Source of the DNA: a virus
Virus record (IMG/VR): IMGVR_UViG_3300023184_000035
Span: 1-64,000 of that record
Length of the DNA stretch: 64,000 nucleotides
Strand: one strand, 5' to 3'
Program-made: the position numbers and the translations under genes
Shown here: one piece after another, positions 41,805 through 51,400 of the stretch
Position numbering within the stretch: position 1 is the stretch's first letter
Layout: the number at the start of each line of letters is the position of its first letter
The notes under the pieces: generated by a model
What the model saw: the letters and a program-made list of their open reading frames with translations, nothing else
Database searches by the model: none
Told to the model about the DNA's origin: nothing

Positions 41805-42801
41805 ACACAACAGGCACTAAATTATCCCTAAAAATTTCCCAAGCCCTGTCCCAGTTCCACCGCTGACTGCCATCAAATACCCGATGTCTGGGCAGGAACA
41901 AACAGTCAGTAACTGCTTGTTTTAACTGAGCATTGATACAGCCTGTTATACCTTCATCTATTACATCTAATGGACCTGTAGCAGGATACGCAGCTACCGG
42001 TGTGCCACAGGCCATGGCTTCGATCATCACAATGCCAAATGTCTCCCACTGGCTGGGAAACACAAACACATCTGCCAAATTGTAATAATATGCTAGATCA
42101 GCGCCAGTTTTGAATCCCACAAACTCCACGTCAGGATATCGAGACTCTAACTCTGCACGATATGGTCCATCCCCTACCATGATCTTGCGTGAGTTGGGGT
42201 AACTCATGCCGCAGAAATCATCCAGGTTTTTTTCTTTGCTGACTCTGCTGACACACACCAGCGTGGTCTTGGCATTGGGCAAGCGTTCTCTGGGATAGAA
42301 CACAGTGCGATCAACACCGCGTGTCCAGGAAATAATTTCTCCATCAAATCCATGTGCTTTTAATTCTCGAACCATGGTGTCAGTCGTGGTCAGCACCTTG
42401 CCTGAGTGTTTGTGGAACCAACGCACTAGAGGCCAAGTAACTGCTTCAGGGATGCCAAACAGTTTTCTAAGTCCTTCTGGAAACTTAGTATGATAAGCAG
42501 TATTGTACCTATAATGACGTTTGTCAAGATATTGTCTAACACGCAGACCAATAGGACCCTCGGTGGCGATGTGGATATGATCCGGACGGATCTCCTCAAG
42601 TATCGGGCCCAGGTTCCGCGGAAAGGCAATCTTGACTTCGTTGTAGCCAGGGCAATCAACATAGCGGAACCTCCGGGGATCAAGGTATACAACACGATAG
42701 TGATCCCGAATCGCACACGCCTCAATATTTTTGTAAGTGGTAACCACGCCATTGATCTGATCCGGTAAGTTATCTGTGACTATTAAGATTGTTTTTTGCA
42801 T
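41803..42801 (-). CDS. agt: GT4 glycosyltransferase, Agt-like (glycolipid synthesis)
   Basis: 332 residues, GT-B fold. N-terminal ILIVTDNLPDQINGVVTTYK and C-terminal WETFGIVMIEAMACGTPVAA with the E-x7-E motif of family GT4. Products of this type are often annotated as GDP-mannose-dependent mannosyltransferases. Placed directly after a PlcP-type gene on the same strand (33 bases apart), it matches the known plcP-agt pair, where Agt adds a sugar to diacylglycerol to make glycolipids that replace phospholipids under phosphate shortage. The family call is sure; the Agt role rests on context. Confidence 0.75.
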   Translation of the reverse strand: MQKTILIVTDNLPDQINGVVTTYKNIEACAIRDHYRVVYLDPRRFRYVDCPGYNEVKIAFPRNLGPILEEIRPDHIHIATEGPIGLRVRQYLDKRHYRYNTAYHTKFPEGLRKLFGIPEAVTWPLVRWFHKHSGKVLTTTDTMVRELKAHGFDGEIISWTRGVDRTVFYPRERLPNAKTTLVCVSRVSKEKNLDDFCGMSYPNSRKIMVGDGPYRAELESRYPDVEFVGFKTGADLAYYYNLADVFVFPSQWETFGIVMIEAMACGTPVAAYPATGPLDVIDEGITGCINAQLKQAVTDCLFLPRHRVFDGSQRWNWDRAWEIFRDNLVPVV

Positions 42802-42834
42802 TCGCCCGTTACCTTGAATGTTTTAAACTTTAAC

Positions 42835-43707
42835 TCATATCGCATGGTCGCCAGCACCTGTTCGCAACTGAGTTGATTTGGGAAAACTAATTCTATTCTT
42901 CCGGGTTGATCTTGCGGATTCGTTGTGTGTACTGCTATCAATATCATCAACCACATTGTCAGTCTCCTGTGTCCACGTTACAATTTCCCATGTGCCATCA
43001 TGCCGTTCTACCAAGGCAGTGCATGATTCTACCCAGTCGCCGTCGTTCATGTATACAACGCCATCTATATCTTTGATCTCTGCGTGATGTATGTGTCCGC
43101 AGATCACACCATCAAACCCACGCTTCTTGCAGTACTGTGCAAGATTGTGTTCAAAATGAAATATAAAGTCTACTGCTTTTTTGACCCGATGTTTAAGGAA
43201 CAGGCTAAGGCTAAAGTACCCAAAACCAAAATGATGACGAATCCAATTAATCCGAGTATTGAGTCCAAGAATGAAATCATATGCTTTGTCTCCCAACATT
43301 GCCAACCACGGCGCCAGTCTAGTGATGCCGTCAAACAGATCACCGTGTACCACAAGATAGTGCTTGCCGTCGGCACCTATGTGTTCAGTTTGATTTACCA
43401 ATTCAATTATGCCAAACCCAATGCCATATTGCATGAAGGGCCTTAGAAACTCGTCATGATTACCAGCCACATATACCACACGAGTACCACGTTTGCTATG
43501 ACCCAGCACACGGCGAATGACGTTGGTGTGACTTTGTTTCCAGCGCCATTTGTTTTGTTTGATTTTCCAAGCATCAATAATATCTCCCACAAGATATAGT
43601 GTTTCGCAAGTGTTGTGTTTGAGGAAGTTGTTGAGTTTGTCAGCCTGGCTGTCTTTAGTGCCAAGATGTACGTCGCTGATGAAAATGCTGCGATAAGTTT
43701 TTTGCAT
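42835..43707 (-). CDS. plcP: PlcP-type phospholipase (metallophosphoesterase)
   Basis: 290 residues. All metal motifs of the calcineurin/LpxH group are present: FISDVHLGTKDSQAD, YLVGDIIDAWKIK, VAGNHDEFLRP, VVHGDLFDGITR, ICGHIHHAEIK. The GDWVESCTALVERHDG end and the WLAMLGDKAYDFILGLNT helix are what I recall from PlcP of rhizobia and marine heterotrophs, which cuts phospholipid headgroups to leave diacylglycerol. The C-terminal 35 residues are an extra polar tail. An LpxH (UDP-diacylglucosamine hydrolase) reading is the alternative, but the agt neighbour and the Pho-type promoter favour PlcP. Confidence 0.8.
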   Translation of the reverse strand: MQKTYRSIFISDVHLGTKDSQADKLNNFLKHNTCETLYLVGDIIDAWKIKQNKWRWKQSHTNVIRRVLGHSKRGTRVVYVAGNHDEFLRPFMQYGIGFGIIELVNQTEHIGADGKHYLVVHGDLFDGITRLAPWLAMLGDKAYDFILGLNTRINWIRHHFGFGYFSLSLFLKHRVKKAVDFIFHFEHNLAQYCKKRGFDGVICGHIHHAEIKDIDGVVYMNDGDWVESCTALVERHDGTWEIVTWTQETDNVVDDIDSSTHNESARSTRKNRISFPKSTQLRTGAGDHAI

Positions 43708-43709
43708 AT

Positions 43710-43746
43710 ATTATTTAAATCTAGATGTGTTACAATAGCATTACAA
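43710..43746 (-). promoter_or_regulatory. Pho-box promoter for plcP-agt
   Basis: Minus strand: TTGTAAT, GCTA, TTGTAAC (43729-43746), nine bases, then TTTAAATAAT as -10 region (43710-43719). Two 7-base repeats with a 4-base gap replace the -35, as in PhoB-dependent promoters. Same layout as upstream of pstS. Confidence 0.72.
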
Positions 43747-43779
43747 ACTGGTATCACACAAATGTGTAATATATTGGCA

Positions 43780-43787
43780 CATAAATA
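43780..43787 (+). promoter_or_regulatory. Possible late promoter box, CATAAATA
   Basis: Late-type box ending four bases before the GTG at 43792. Confidence 0.35.
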
Positions 43788-43791
43788 CCCC

Positions 43792-44433
43792 GTGAAACCC
43801 ACCATAGCCCTTTTCATATACGATCCCAAATGCTCGGTGCAGAGCGGGAATGGGGTTATTCGGGCCTTGAGCCCACATTACAACATCAAGCTATTTTCAA
43901 AAAATCGTGTGGAAGATGTGTTCTTCAATGATGTAGACATGATTGTTGTGCCCGGCGGGTTTGGTGATGCAGATAGTTATGCCAGCCTGTTCAAAAACAA
44001 CGAAAAAAAAGTCAAAGATTTTGTTGCTGATGGGGGCAGATATCTGGGCATTTGCATGGGTGCATACTGGGCAGGCAGTCACTATCTTGATGTGTTGGAT
44101 AGTGTGGATGCAGTACAGTATTTGACACGCCCGGGCACAGACACACGCAGACCACATGCCAAGTCCATTAATGTGATGTGGCGGGGTCAGGCAGATCAGA
44201 TGTTTTGGTATGATGGGTGTGCGTTAGTTGGGGATTCAACAAAGTTTGAAACTGTGAGCACATACGCCAATGGTGATGCTATGGCCATCATACAGAACAG
44301 AATTGGCCTAATTGGCTGCCATCCCGAAGCAGACCGATTCTGGTACGACAGTTACTCATGGATGCGCCGACACTGGCGTGGCGGACATCACAACGTGCTG
44401 TTACAGTTTGCTGATGAGTTGATGACGAAGTAA
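43792..44433 (+). CDS. Class I amidotransferase-like protein (BPL_N type)
   Basis: 213 residues from GTG 43792 (VKPTIALFIYDPKCSVQSGN); an ATG at 43762 would add ten residues and is possible. VPGGFGDADSYASLF and GGRYLGICMGAYWAGSHYLD show the flavodoxin-like fold with the nucleophile cysteine elbow, and GLIGCHPEADRFWYDSY the His-containing part. This fits the family named for the N-terminus of biotin-protein ligase in fungi. It may hydrolyse an amide; substrate unknown. Overlaps the convergent methyltransferase by 33 bases. Confidence 0.65.
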   Translation: MKPTIALFIYDPKCSVQSGNGVIRALSPHYNIKLFSKNRVEDVFFNDVDMIVVPGGFGDADSYASLFKNNEKKVKDFVADGGRYLGICMGAYWAGSHYLDVLDSVDAVQYLTRPGTDTRRPHAKSINVMWRGQADQMFWYDGCALVGDSTKFETVSTYANGDAMAIIQNRIGLIGCHPEADRFWYDSYSWMRRHWRGGHHNVLLQFADELMTK

Positions 44434-45051
44434 TGTAACACCGTTTTCAAACGGAAAGTCCATGACTTGTATGTTGGGCTGTGTCTTTAGCTGATCAATG
44501 TAATCGCATACTGAATAATGGTACACTTGATCTGCACCGTAAATTCGGGAAGGATTTCTAGTCATGCTGTCATGGAACACCACAATGCTGTTGGTACTGA
44601 GTTGATCAACAAAGGCTTCATGATCGTACTGTGCTTGTTCAGCACTGTGATATCCGTCCACAAACAGTATGTCAATGTTGTGCAAATTGCGATACACATT
44701 GCTTTGCACAAACTCTTGAGTGGTTTTCTTGTGGTGTGTGATGTTGTTGGCATCGTAATGATCAAACCATTCACTCACACGTTCGGGCGACTGCCAGTGA
44801 TCATCCACCATGCCCGGATCCACAAAGTGTACTGTGCCGGCTTGGCCATTGTCCTGAATGCCACGGGCAAACATCATGGGCACAAACCCACGCCATGAGC
44901 CAATGCACACCACTGTGACCGGGCGGTACATACGTGCCAGTGCATAATACATCCAGCCCATACCCAAGTTCTTGTCCTCAGCACGTTGGCCATGCCCCAT
45001 GCTCATAAGTTCAGGATTGGCAACAATTTGTTCCAGCCAGGCGTTATTCAT
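44401..45051 (-). CDS. Class I SAM methyltransferase (Methyltransf_24-like)
   Basis: 216 residues. VVCIGSWRGFVPMMFARGIQ as motif I, GTVHFVDPGMVDD, DILFVDGYHSAEQAQYD and IVVFHDSMTRNP are the signature blocks, as in cephalosporin-hydroxylase-like and sugar-linked methyltransferases. Overlaps the ATP-grasp gene start-to-stop by 8 bases, so the two are co-expressed. Confidence 0.72.
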   Translation of the reverse strand: MNNAWLEQIVANPELMSMGHGQRAEDKNLGMGWMYYALARMYRPVTVVCIGSWRGFVPMMFARGIQDNGQAGTVHFVDPGMVDDHWQSPERVSEWFDHYDANNITHHKKTTQEFVQSNVYRNLHNIDILFVDGYHSAEQAQYDHEAFVDQLSTNSIVVFHDSMTRNPSRIYGADQVYHYSVCDYIDQLKTQPNIQVMDFPFENGVTLLRHQLISKL

Positions 45052-46810
45052 TTCTGTACACTTTCAAAGGTTTGATATTGGCACTGTGTGGTGCAACCCA
45101 GTTCACAACATCATCGGGGTTTTCTATTAGGATTTGATCAAACTGATCCAAGGGCAAGCCCAGTTCTGCAACTTCGGCCTTGGTCATAATGCACACAGCA
45201 GACTCGACTTGTTGGTCAAATATCACTGCTCTGGCTGCGGTAAAGCCATTGGCAAAAGGTCTGCTCATGCACTTGCTGTTGATCCAAATGCCTGTGCTGG
45301 CACTGAATGCATTGCTGCCAGTGATCGCAGCCAGTTCATGTGCCAAATGCAAGTCATCTTGGCCCCATGATTCAACTATGACCATGTGCATGGGCACACG
45401 CACACCAGTTTGAAAAATGTGATCCACTATCTGTGTGATGCCATGATTGTAACCCACTTGTGGCACAGCATTTACTTCGCAGATCAGTGCGCCAGTTTCC
45501 AGCCAGCTTTGTGTGATGTCTGGAATCAACAGGTCAATGCCGGCAATGTCCAAGTCCATGACACGGGCAGCACGTAAACACAGTTGTTGATTGTCGGGAT
45601 GTACTGTGCTTTTGTCAATGGCCTGTGTGACACCACCTGCACTGGCATTGTTGCGTCGGCGCAGTTGCAGTTGTTCACCTGCTGACGGCACAGTGTTCAA
45701 CGTGTGTGACTGTTGTGTGAGCATGCCCACAACTTCATCGTCCACAGTCAAGGGTGGCACAGCGGATCCTATCAAGATAAATGGTTCTCCACCTTCGGGA
45801 CGTTTGATGTATCGTGATGGTCCTTGTTGTGCGTCAATCAGTTGTTGCACTGTGCTGACACCATCTCCTGTGACAGTGGCCGACAGTTTCTTGGTCACTG
45901 TGATGATGTTTTGATCCACAATGGTGATTCTGTGTCCCACACCTTCAAAGTGTCGCTCTACCAGGAACTGTGGCACAATCTTTGTGACTTCTGTGTAGGC
46001 ATGTTGCAAGTCTGCCTCTGTGGTGATACCAGCATACACGCCCTGACCATTGTCACGGTCATAAGGTTTGATCACTACAGGATAACCATAGTGCTGGGCT
46101 GCTTTGACAGTTTGTTCCCAGGTTGACACCACTTGATGTTCACTGCCCGGTAACCCTGCTAGGTTCAACAATTCAGCAGTGGAAATTTTGTTCTTGGCAT
46201 ACAACACAGCCTGTGCTGATGTGCGGCCAGTCATGGTGCTGCTGATGCGCTGTGAGTATTTTCCAGTACCCACCATGTGTGTGCCCGGCCATATTTGATT
46301 CACGGGCATGGCACGTTTCATGCACAGGGTCAACAAGAAGCCTTGATTCTGTCCTGGTAATCCATAACGGTCAAGATTGCTGGAAGCCCAGGCCACCAAG
46401 GGTTCAATGTCATGCGGTGCCGGTTGTGAGTACAAGTCAACAATGTCATTGGCAAATTTAAATGCTGTGGCAGTGGCATCCGGATTGGTCACACTCACTG
46501 CCACACGAAAACACACTGCACCTGCAGCAGACTTTTCACGGGTCAACACTTGATAACGATTGGACACAACCACACGATTCATGCCTTGCACAAAACAAGC
46601 CAGACCAATGCCGCGATGCAGCAGTTGCAATTCAACGTCATCAGTGTCAATGTGACTGACAAATCCCAACACACGATCCAGGTCCGCATCCATTGTGTCT
46701 TGATCAAATTGATCGGGTCGTTGTACAATGATATCCAACACAGCCATAGGCCCAAGTATGCCCAGGGCACTGCCTTCACAGGCCGAATACACTGTGCCAA
46801 GTTCAAGCAT
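45044..46810 (-). CDS. ATP-grasp ligase, cyanophycin-synthetase-like
   Basis: 588 residues from the ATG at 46810, which has GGAGG six bases upstream; a longer frame to 47026 would run far into the upstream gene. Residues 1-200 resemble the N-terminal domain of cyanophycin synthetase. The ATP-grasp core shows YPVVIKPYDRDNGQGVYAGI, VERHFEGVGHRITIVD and ALICEVNAVPQVGYNHG (metal-binding E and N). The C-terminal Mur-ligase half of cyanophycin synthetase is cut down: SRPFANGFTAARAVIFDQQV remains but no Walker A is left. So it probably joins one amino acid or peptide bond, not the full polymer. Confidence 0.75.
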   Translation of the reverse strand: MLELGTVYSACEGSALGILGPMAVLDIIVQRPDQFDQDTMDADLDRVLGFVSHIDTDDVELQLLHRGIGLACFVQGMNRVVVSNRYQVLTREKSAAGAVCFRVAVSVTNPDATATAFKFANDIVDLYSQPAPHDIEPLVAWASSNLDRYGLPGQNQGFLLTLCMKRAMPVNQIWPGTHMVGTGKYSQRISSTMTGRTSAQAVLYAKNKISTAELLNLAGLPGSEHQVVSTWEQTVKAAQHYGYPVVIKPYDRDNGQGVYAGITTEADLQHAYTEVTKIVPQFLVERHFEGVGHRITIVDQNIITVTKKLSATVTGDGVSTVQQLIDAQQGPSRYIKRPEGGEPFILIGSAVPPLTVDDEVVGMLTQQSHTLNTVPSAGEQLQLRRRNNASAGGVTQAIDKSTVHPDNQQLCLRAARVMDLDIAGIDLLIPDITQSWLETGALICEVNAVPQVGYNHGITQIVDHIFQTGVRVPMHMVIVESWGQDDLHLAHELAAITGSNAFSASTGIWINSKCMSRPFANGFTAARAVIFDQQVESAVCIMTKAEVAELGLPLDQFDQILIENPDDVVNWVAPHSANIKPLKVYRNE

Positions 46811-47732
46811 CACCATCCTCCAGACGTTGTTCAAAGTAATCAACAAGATAGCGTTGTAATTCGGGTTGTGGCCTTGCCCAGTGCCAAGCACCGTTGTTGC
46901 CAACCACAATATCTGTGGCAGGATCAAATCCCAGTTGTTGTACAGGATCAAATCGATTCCAGTATCCGCGATTGGGTATTTCTCCGTGCCACAAATGATA
47001 TATGGTATGATCAATGTAACCCACACTGCCTTGCACAGTGGCGTAAAAAGAGTGGGCCCACTTCAAATAGTGTGCAAAATGTGCATCAGTCATGGGCACT
47101 GTGGTGGGTTGTCTTGCTAACTCACCATACGCCGCATGCAAGAACATTCGATCTCCTGCACCCACAATCATGGCGTCATACCACCCGTGTTGATCTATCA
47201 CATCTCTGCGTATGCACCAGGCCAAGCCCGGCATCACTGTGCGTCGAGGATGTCCCCAGGTGTACTGACTGCGTCGTTCTATGGCACCGATGCCATCAGA
47301 TTCAATCTTGGCAACAATGCTTTGTGCGTAATGCTCGTGACTGATTGAGATGTCGGTGTTGCCACGTTCAAGATCCACACTGCGAGAAAACAACTGCACC
47401 GCTTGGTATTGTTGAAGTTGTTGTTGCGCTTTTTCTACCCAGGAATCACTGTCAAACAACACATCACAATCAATCCAGGCCACGGCGTCACAGTCTGGCG
47501 GCAGGTGTTGCAGTGCAACGTTCAGCAGCCGTTCTTTTTGCCACAGCACAGCGCCACCATGCAGTTGTACCATGACATCGGCGTCGGTGGGCGCAAGTTC
47601 AAATTCTCCGTCAAAGCTGAGTTCCACAGTGATCAGTGGCACAGCCAGTTGTTTACGGAACCGTCGGTAATTGTTTAATTTGGTTTGATACCGGGCTGAA
47701 TTGAAATAGGTGGTGATTGCATACAAGTACAT
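46803..47732 (-). CDS. GT-A type glycosyltransferase
   Basis: 309 residues. YAITTYFNSARYQTKLNNYR at the start, AVAWIDCDVLFDSDSWV with the D-x-D metal site, and AYGELARQPTTVPMTDAHFA later. No signal peptide. Overlaps the ATP-grasp gene by 8 bases, forming one operon glycosyltransferase, ATP-grasp, methyltransferase. Sugar and acceptor unknown. Confidence 0.72.
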   Translation of the reverse strand: MYLYAITTYFNSARYQTKLNNYRRFRKQLAVPLITVELSFDGEFELAPTDADVMVQLHGGAVLWQKERLLNVALQHLPPDCDAVAWIDCDVLFDSDSWVEKAQQQLQQYQAVQLFSRSVDLERGNTDISISHEHYAQSIVAKIESDGIGAIERRSQYTWGHPRRTVMPGLAWCIRRDVIDQHGWYDAMIVGAGDRMFLHAAYGELARQPTTVPMTDAHFAHYLKWAHSFYATVQGSVGYIDHTIYHLWHGEIPNRGYWNRFDPVQQLGFDPATDIVVGNNGAWHWARPQPELQRYLVDYFEQRLEDGDA

Positions 47733-47768
47733 GTTGTAATTATAACATGTCGGCCCAGTAGTGTCAAA

Positions 47769-48476
47769 TTAATAGCCAAATCTTGTTTTGTATGTGGCGT
47801 ATAGGGATTGTACAGTGGTCAAGTCCAACACACCGTTGTAAACTTTGATGAAACCTATGTTGCCAGTTTGCACTTCACTGCCGGCTGATCTACTGAACAT
47901 TCGCAACTGATTGAAACCACCGCCGCCCGCATTGGTTGTAGAAAATGCCACAGCGGATGGCTGAGTGTTTGTTGCAGTGTACAGTTGTCCCAAACTGGTT
48001 GTGGTGTTCCAGGTGGCCCAACCAAAGTGCCATATCAGGTCAGCGCCAGACCCGGGCAAGTTCACTGACACGTTGGGATAGAATGTGTCAGGGTTGCCGT
48101 TGTACAAGCCCATGAGCCAATCTTTTGATGCTTCACTTTGAGTGTTCAACAATCTACCATTGGCCACGTTGGTTCTTTGATAGGCCATGAACACACTGTA
48201 ACTCTGGCTGGTAACGTAATTAGGACCTCCATACATGGTGTCTGTGGTTGAGGTGCCGGATCCAGTGAAAGTAAAAATTCCACCATTGGTGGCGCTCCAA
48301 CCCAGTCTACTGCCAGCATTGGCCACTGTGATGGTATAAGCACCTGTGCCAGCCACTGTGCTTCCTGTAGTAGGCACAGCCGCATAGTTGGCAGCATCTA
48401 GGTCATACACCAATGTGGGGGCAGATGACACTGCTGGCCTCCAGTTGCTGATAGCAGACTGCATGATACCACTCAT
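47769..48476 (-). CDS. Fibre tip or adhesin with lectin-like domain
   Basis: 235 residues from ATG 48476, in an ATGA overlap with the long fibre gene. VYDLDAANYAAVPTTGSTVA and GFIKVYNGVLDLTTVQSLYA are the ends of a LamG/concanavalin-type domain often found at fibre tips. Being coupled to the fibre gene, it is probably its receptor-binding partner. Confidence 0.7.
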   Translation of the reverse strand: MSGIMQSAISNWRPAVSSAPTLVYDLDAANYAAVPTTGSTVAGTGAYTITVANAGSRLGWSATNGGIFTFTGSGTSTTDTMYGGPNYVTSQSYSVFMAYQRTNVANGRLLNTQSEASKDWLMGLYNGNPDTFYPNVSVNLPGSGADLIWHFGWATWNTTTSLGQLYTATNTQPSAVAFSTTNAGGGGFNQLRMFSRSAGSEVQTGNIGFIKVYNGVLDLTTVQSLYATYKTRFGY

Positions 48477-51400
48477 CAAGTGACTCCTGTGCCGTTGATA
48501 AACCAAGTGTTGGTAGCCACTTTCATAATGGTGGCCATTCCGTATGTGCTGACAACTCTGTTGCCTGCGGTTGAGTTACCAGCAAAGTAAAGTGTTGTGC
48601 CTGCTTGTGTGACCACCAGCACATTGCCTGCTGCCTGCACTACTAGGCTGAGTGCTGTGCCCACAGGGAATGCCACGTTGGCATTGTCTGGTAAGGTCAG
48701 TGCTAAGTTGCCAGCTGTGGTTGAATAGTAGTGTTTGCCAGCATCGGTTAGTGCTGCTGTGGCATTGGCAGAAAAACTCACCTGTGGAATATCTCTGTAA
48801 CCAATGGCAAATCCAGCTGTGTTGCCTGAAATGTTACCTGTACCAGATATAATGCCTGTGCCAAACAGTATGTTGCCACCTGTTATATTGCCAGTGCCAC
48901 TCACAATGCCTGTGCCAAATAACACGTTGCCACCAGTGATGTTGCCTGTGCCACTCACGATGCCTGTGCCAAACAGTATGTTGCCACCAGTGATATTGCC
49001 TGTAGTTGACACAGTAGTTCCAGTTACATTGCCAACGTGTGTGCCAAGTATATTGCCACCTGAAATATTGGCAGTGGTGGTGATGTTGGCAGCACTGACC
49101 AGAGCACTAACAACATTACTAGATAAACTCAATCCAGCTGCATTCAAGTTGCCACCAGTGATATTGCCTGTAGTTGACACTGTTGTGCCAGTTACATTGC
49201 CCACATGCGTTCCAAGTATATTGCCACCTGAAATATTGGCAGTGGTGGTGATGTTGGCAGCACTGACCAGAGCACTTACAACATTACCACTGAGGCTCAA
49301 TCCTGCACCGTTCAGTGTATTGGCACTGGTGATGTTACCTAAGGCACTTATGGTGCCGCCAGTGATGCCTGGACCAACTCTGATGTCCAGGGCTATGACA
49401 TTGCCTGTGGTAGAAATATTACCACCTGTGTTGATATTACCACCTGTGACATTGCCTGTGGCCGAAACTGTGTTGGTGGACAACAGCACACCTGACACTG
49501 CAATGTTACCACCAGTGATATTGCCGGTGCCTGACACTGTGCCAGTAGCAAATGCCACATTACCATTGAATGTTGCACCATTCACATTGCCGCCGGTGCT
49601 GATCACACCCGATCCTGCCAATATGTTGCCACCTGTGATGTTGCCGGTAGTGCTTATGGGATTTGTGCCCAGCGCAGCCAAGTTGGCCACTACGTTGGCA
49701 TTGCCATAAGAACCTGTGATTCCTGTCAATTGACTACCATTACCCAGTATGTAACTGCCTGTGATGTTGCCAGCCACACTTATAGCATTGCCGTAAGTGA
49801 TTTCTTTTGAAGTGGCATTGTAGAACATCACATTGCCAATGTTGGCCACATCATTGCGCACCGGTGCCACAGTGAATGTGTTGGCAGTGGTCTGATTCAG
49901 GTTAGCGCCAGTGGCGTTCAGAATGATTGAGTTATTGCCTTGTGAGGTTGCACCAGCGTATGCACCAATAGCCACTGCTGCATTGCCTTGATTGGTATTG
50001 CCGGCATACACACCAATGGCCACTGCATTTGCGCTTTGCAAGTTAAAGCCAGCCTGGCTGCCAATGGCTATTGCTGAAAAACCTTGTGTGAATTGACCAG
50101 CACTGGCACCAATAGCTATAGCTTGATCAGATTGTGTAACTCCACCAGCTGTGTCGCCAATTCCTATCGAGTATCGACCTTGTGTATCATAACCAGCGGC
50201 TGCACCAACTGCCACAGAGTTATTGCCTTGTGTGGTCTTGCCAGCCCACCAACCAACTGCTACTGCAAAATTCTTTTGTGTAGTTGCACCAGCTTCTCGT
50301 CCAAATGCTACTGCATTGGCAACGGTGTTTGTAATTGTTGCACCGTTTGTGAGTGTGATCATGCCAGTGCTGATGTTGCCGCCGGTGATGTTGCCAGCCA
50401 CACTTATAGCATTACCATAAGTGACTTCTTTTGTGGTGGCATTGTAAAACATCACATTGGCAATATTGGCCACATCATTGCGCACTGGTGCCACAGTGAA
50501 TGTGTTGGCTGTGGTTTGATTTAAGGCCACACCTGTGGCGTTCAGAATGATTGAGTTATTGCCTTGTGAGGTTGCACCAGCGTATGCACCAATAGCCACT
50601 GCTGCATTGCCTTGTGAGGATTCGCCAGCTGACTCACCAACTGCTACTGCACTATTGCCTTGTGAGACATAACCAGCACTGGCTCCAACTGCCACTGCTG
50701 CATTGCCTTGTGCAGTATTGCCAGCATAAGATCCTATGGCCACTGCTATAGAACCTTGATTGGAAAATCCAGCCTGGGTACCAATTGCTATTGCATTGGC
50801 ACTTTGATTGGACGACCCAGAATCAGTGCCAATTGCCACGGCATTGATACCCTGATCTTGATAACCAGAATGATCGCCCACGGCCACTGCTGAGTTGCCT
50901 TGTAAATTTTGACCTGCAGCATAACCAATGGCCACAGCGGCAGTGCCTTGTGGCTGCCAGGCAGTCCATTCAGTGCCTGGGTCAGGAGTTCCGGTAATGG
51001 CCTGACTGAGGTCTAAAAATTCACCAGTCGGGTCAATGTTCACAACAAAAGTGTCATCCGGCACAAATTCGCCAGTTATGCGCTGTCCAATTCTGATGTC
51101 TGCGTTTGGAGAGATTGTTATCGCAGTGCCACTGCCGCTCTGGTATAGTATACCAAATGTGGTGCCTGCAGCACCAGCACTATCACCAATAGCCACTGCC
51201 GTGATGCCCTGGAAATTTTGACCAGCAGCATAACCAATGGCCACAGCGGCAGGTAGTTGATTGTAGAGCCCAGCCCAATAACCAACAGCCACAGAATTGG
51301 CACCTTGTGAGGTATTGCCGGACAGTTCACCAATGGCCACAGCCGACGAACCTTGTGCATACGAAGCTGCATTGGCACCAATTGCCACTGCTGATAATTG

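Noticed and set aside
42835-43707. Calling the metallophosphoesterase LpxH
   Set aside because: Motifs allow it, but the adjacent GT4 gene and Pho-type promoter fit PlcP better, as do the remembered C-terminal blocks.
46550-47344. 264-residue open frame on the plus strand
   Set aside because: It is antisense to the ATP-grasp and glycosyltransferase genes, has odd His/Cys-rich composition and no ribosome site.
48804-49709. 301-residue plus-strand open frame rich in Pro, Leu and Val
   Set aside because: It is the reverse of the GNITGGN repeats of the fibre gene; the repeat keeps it free of stops.
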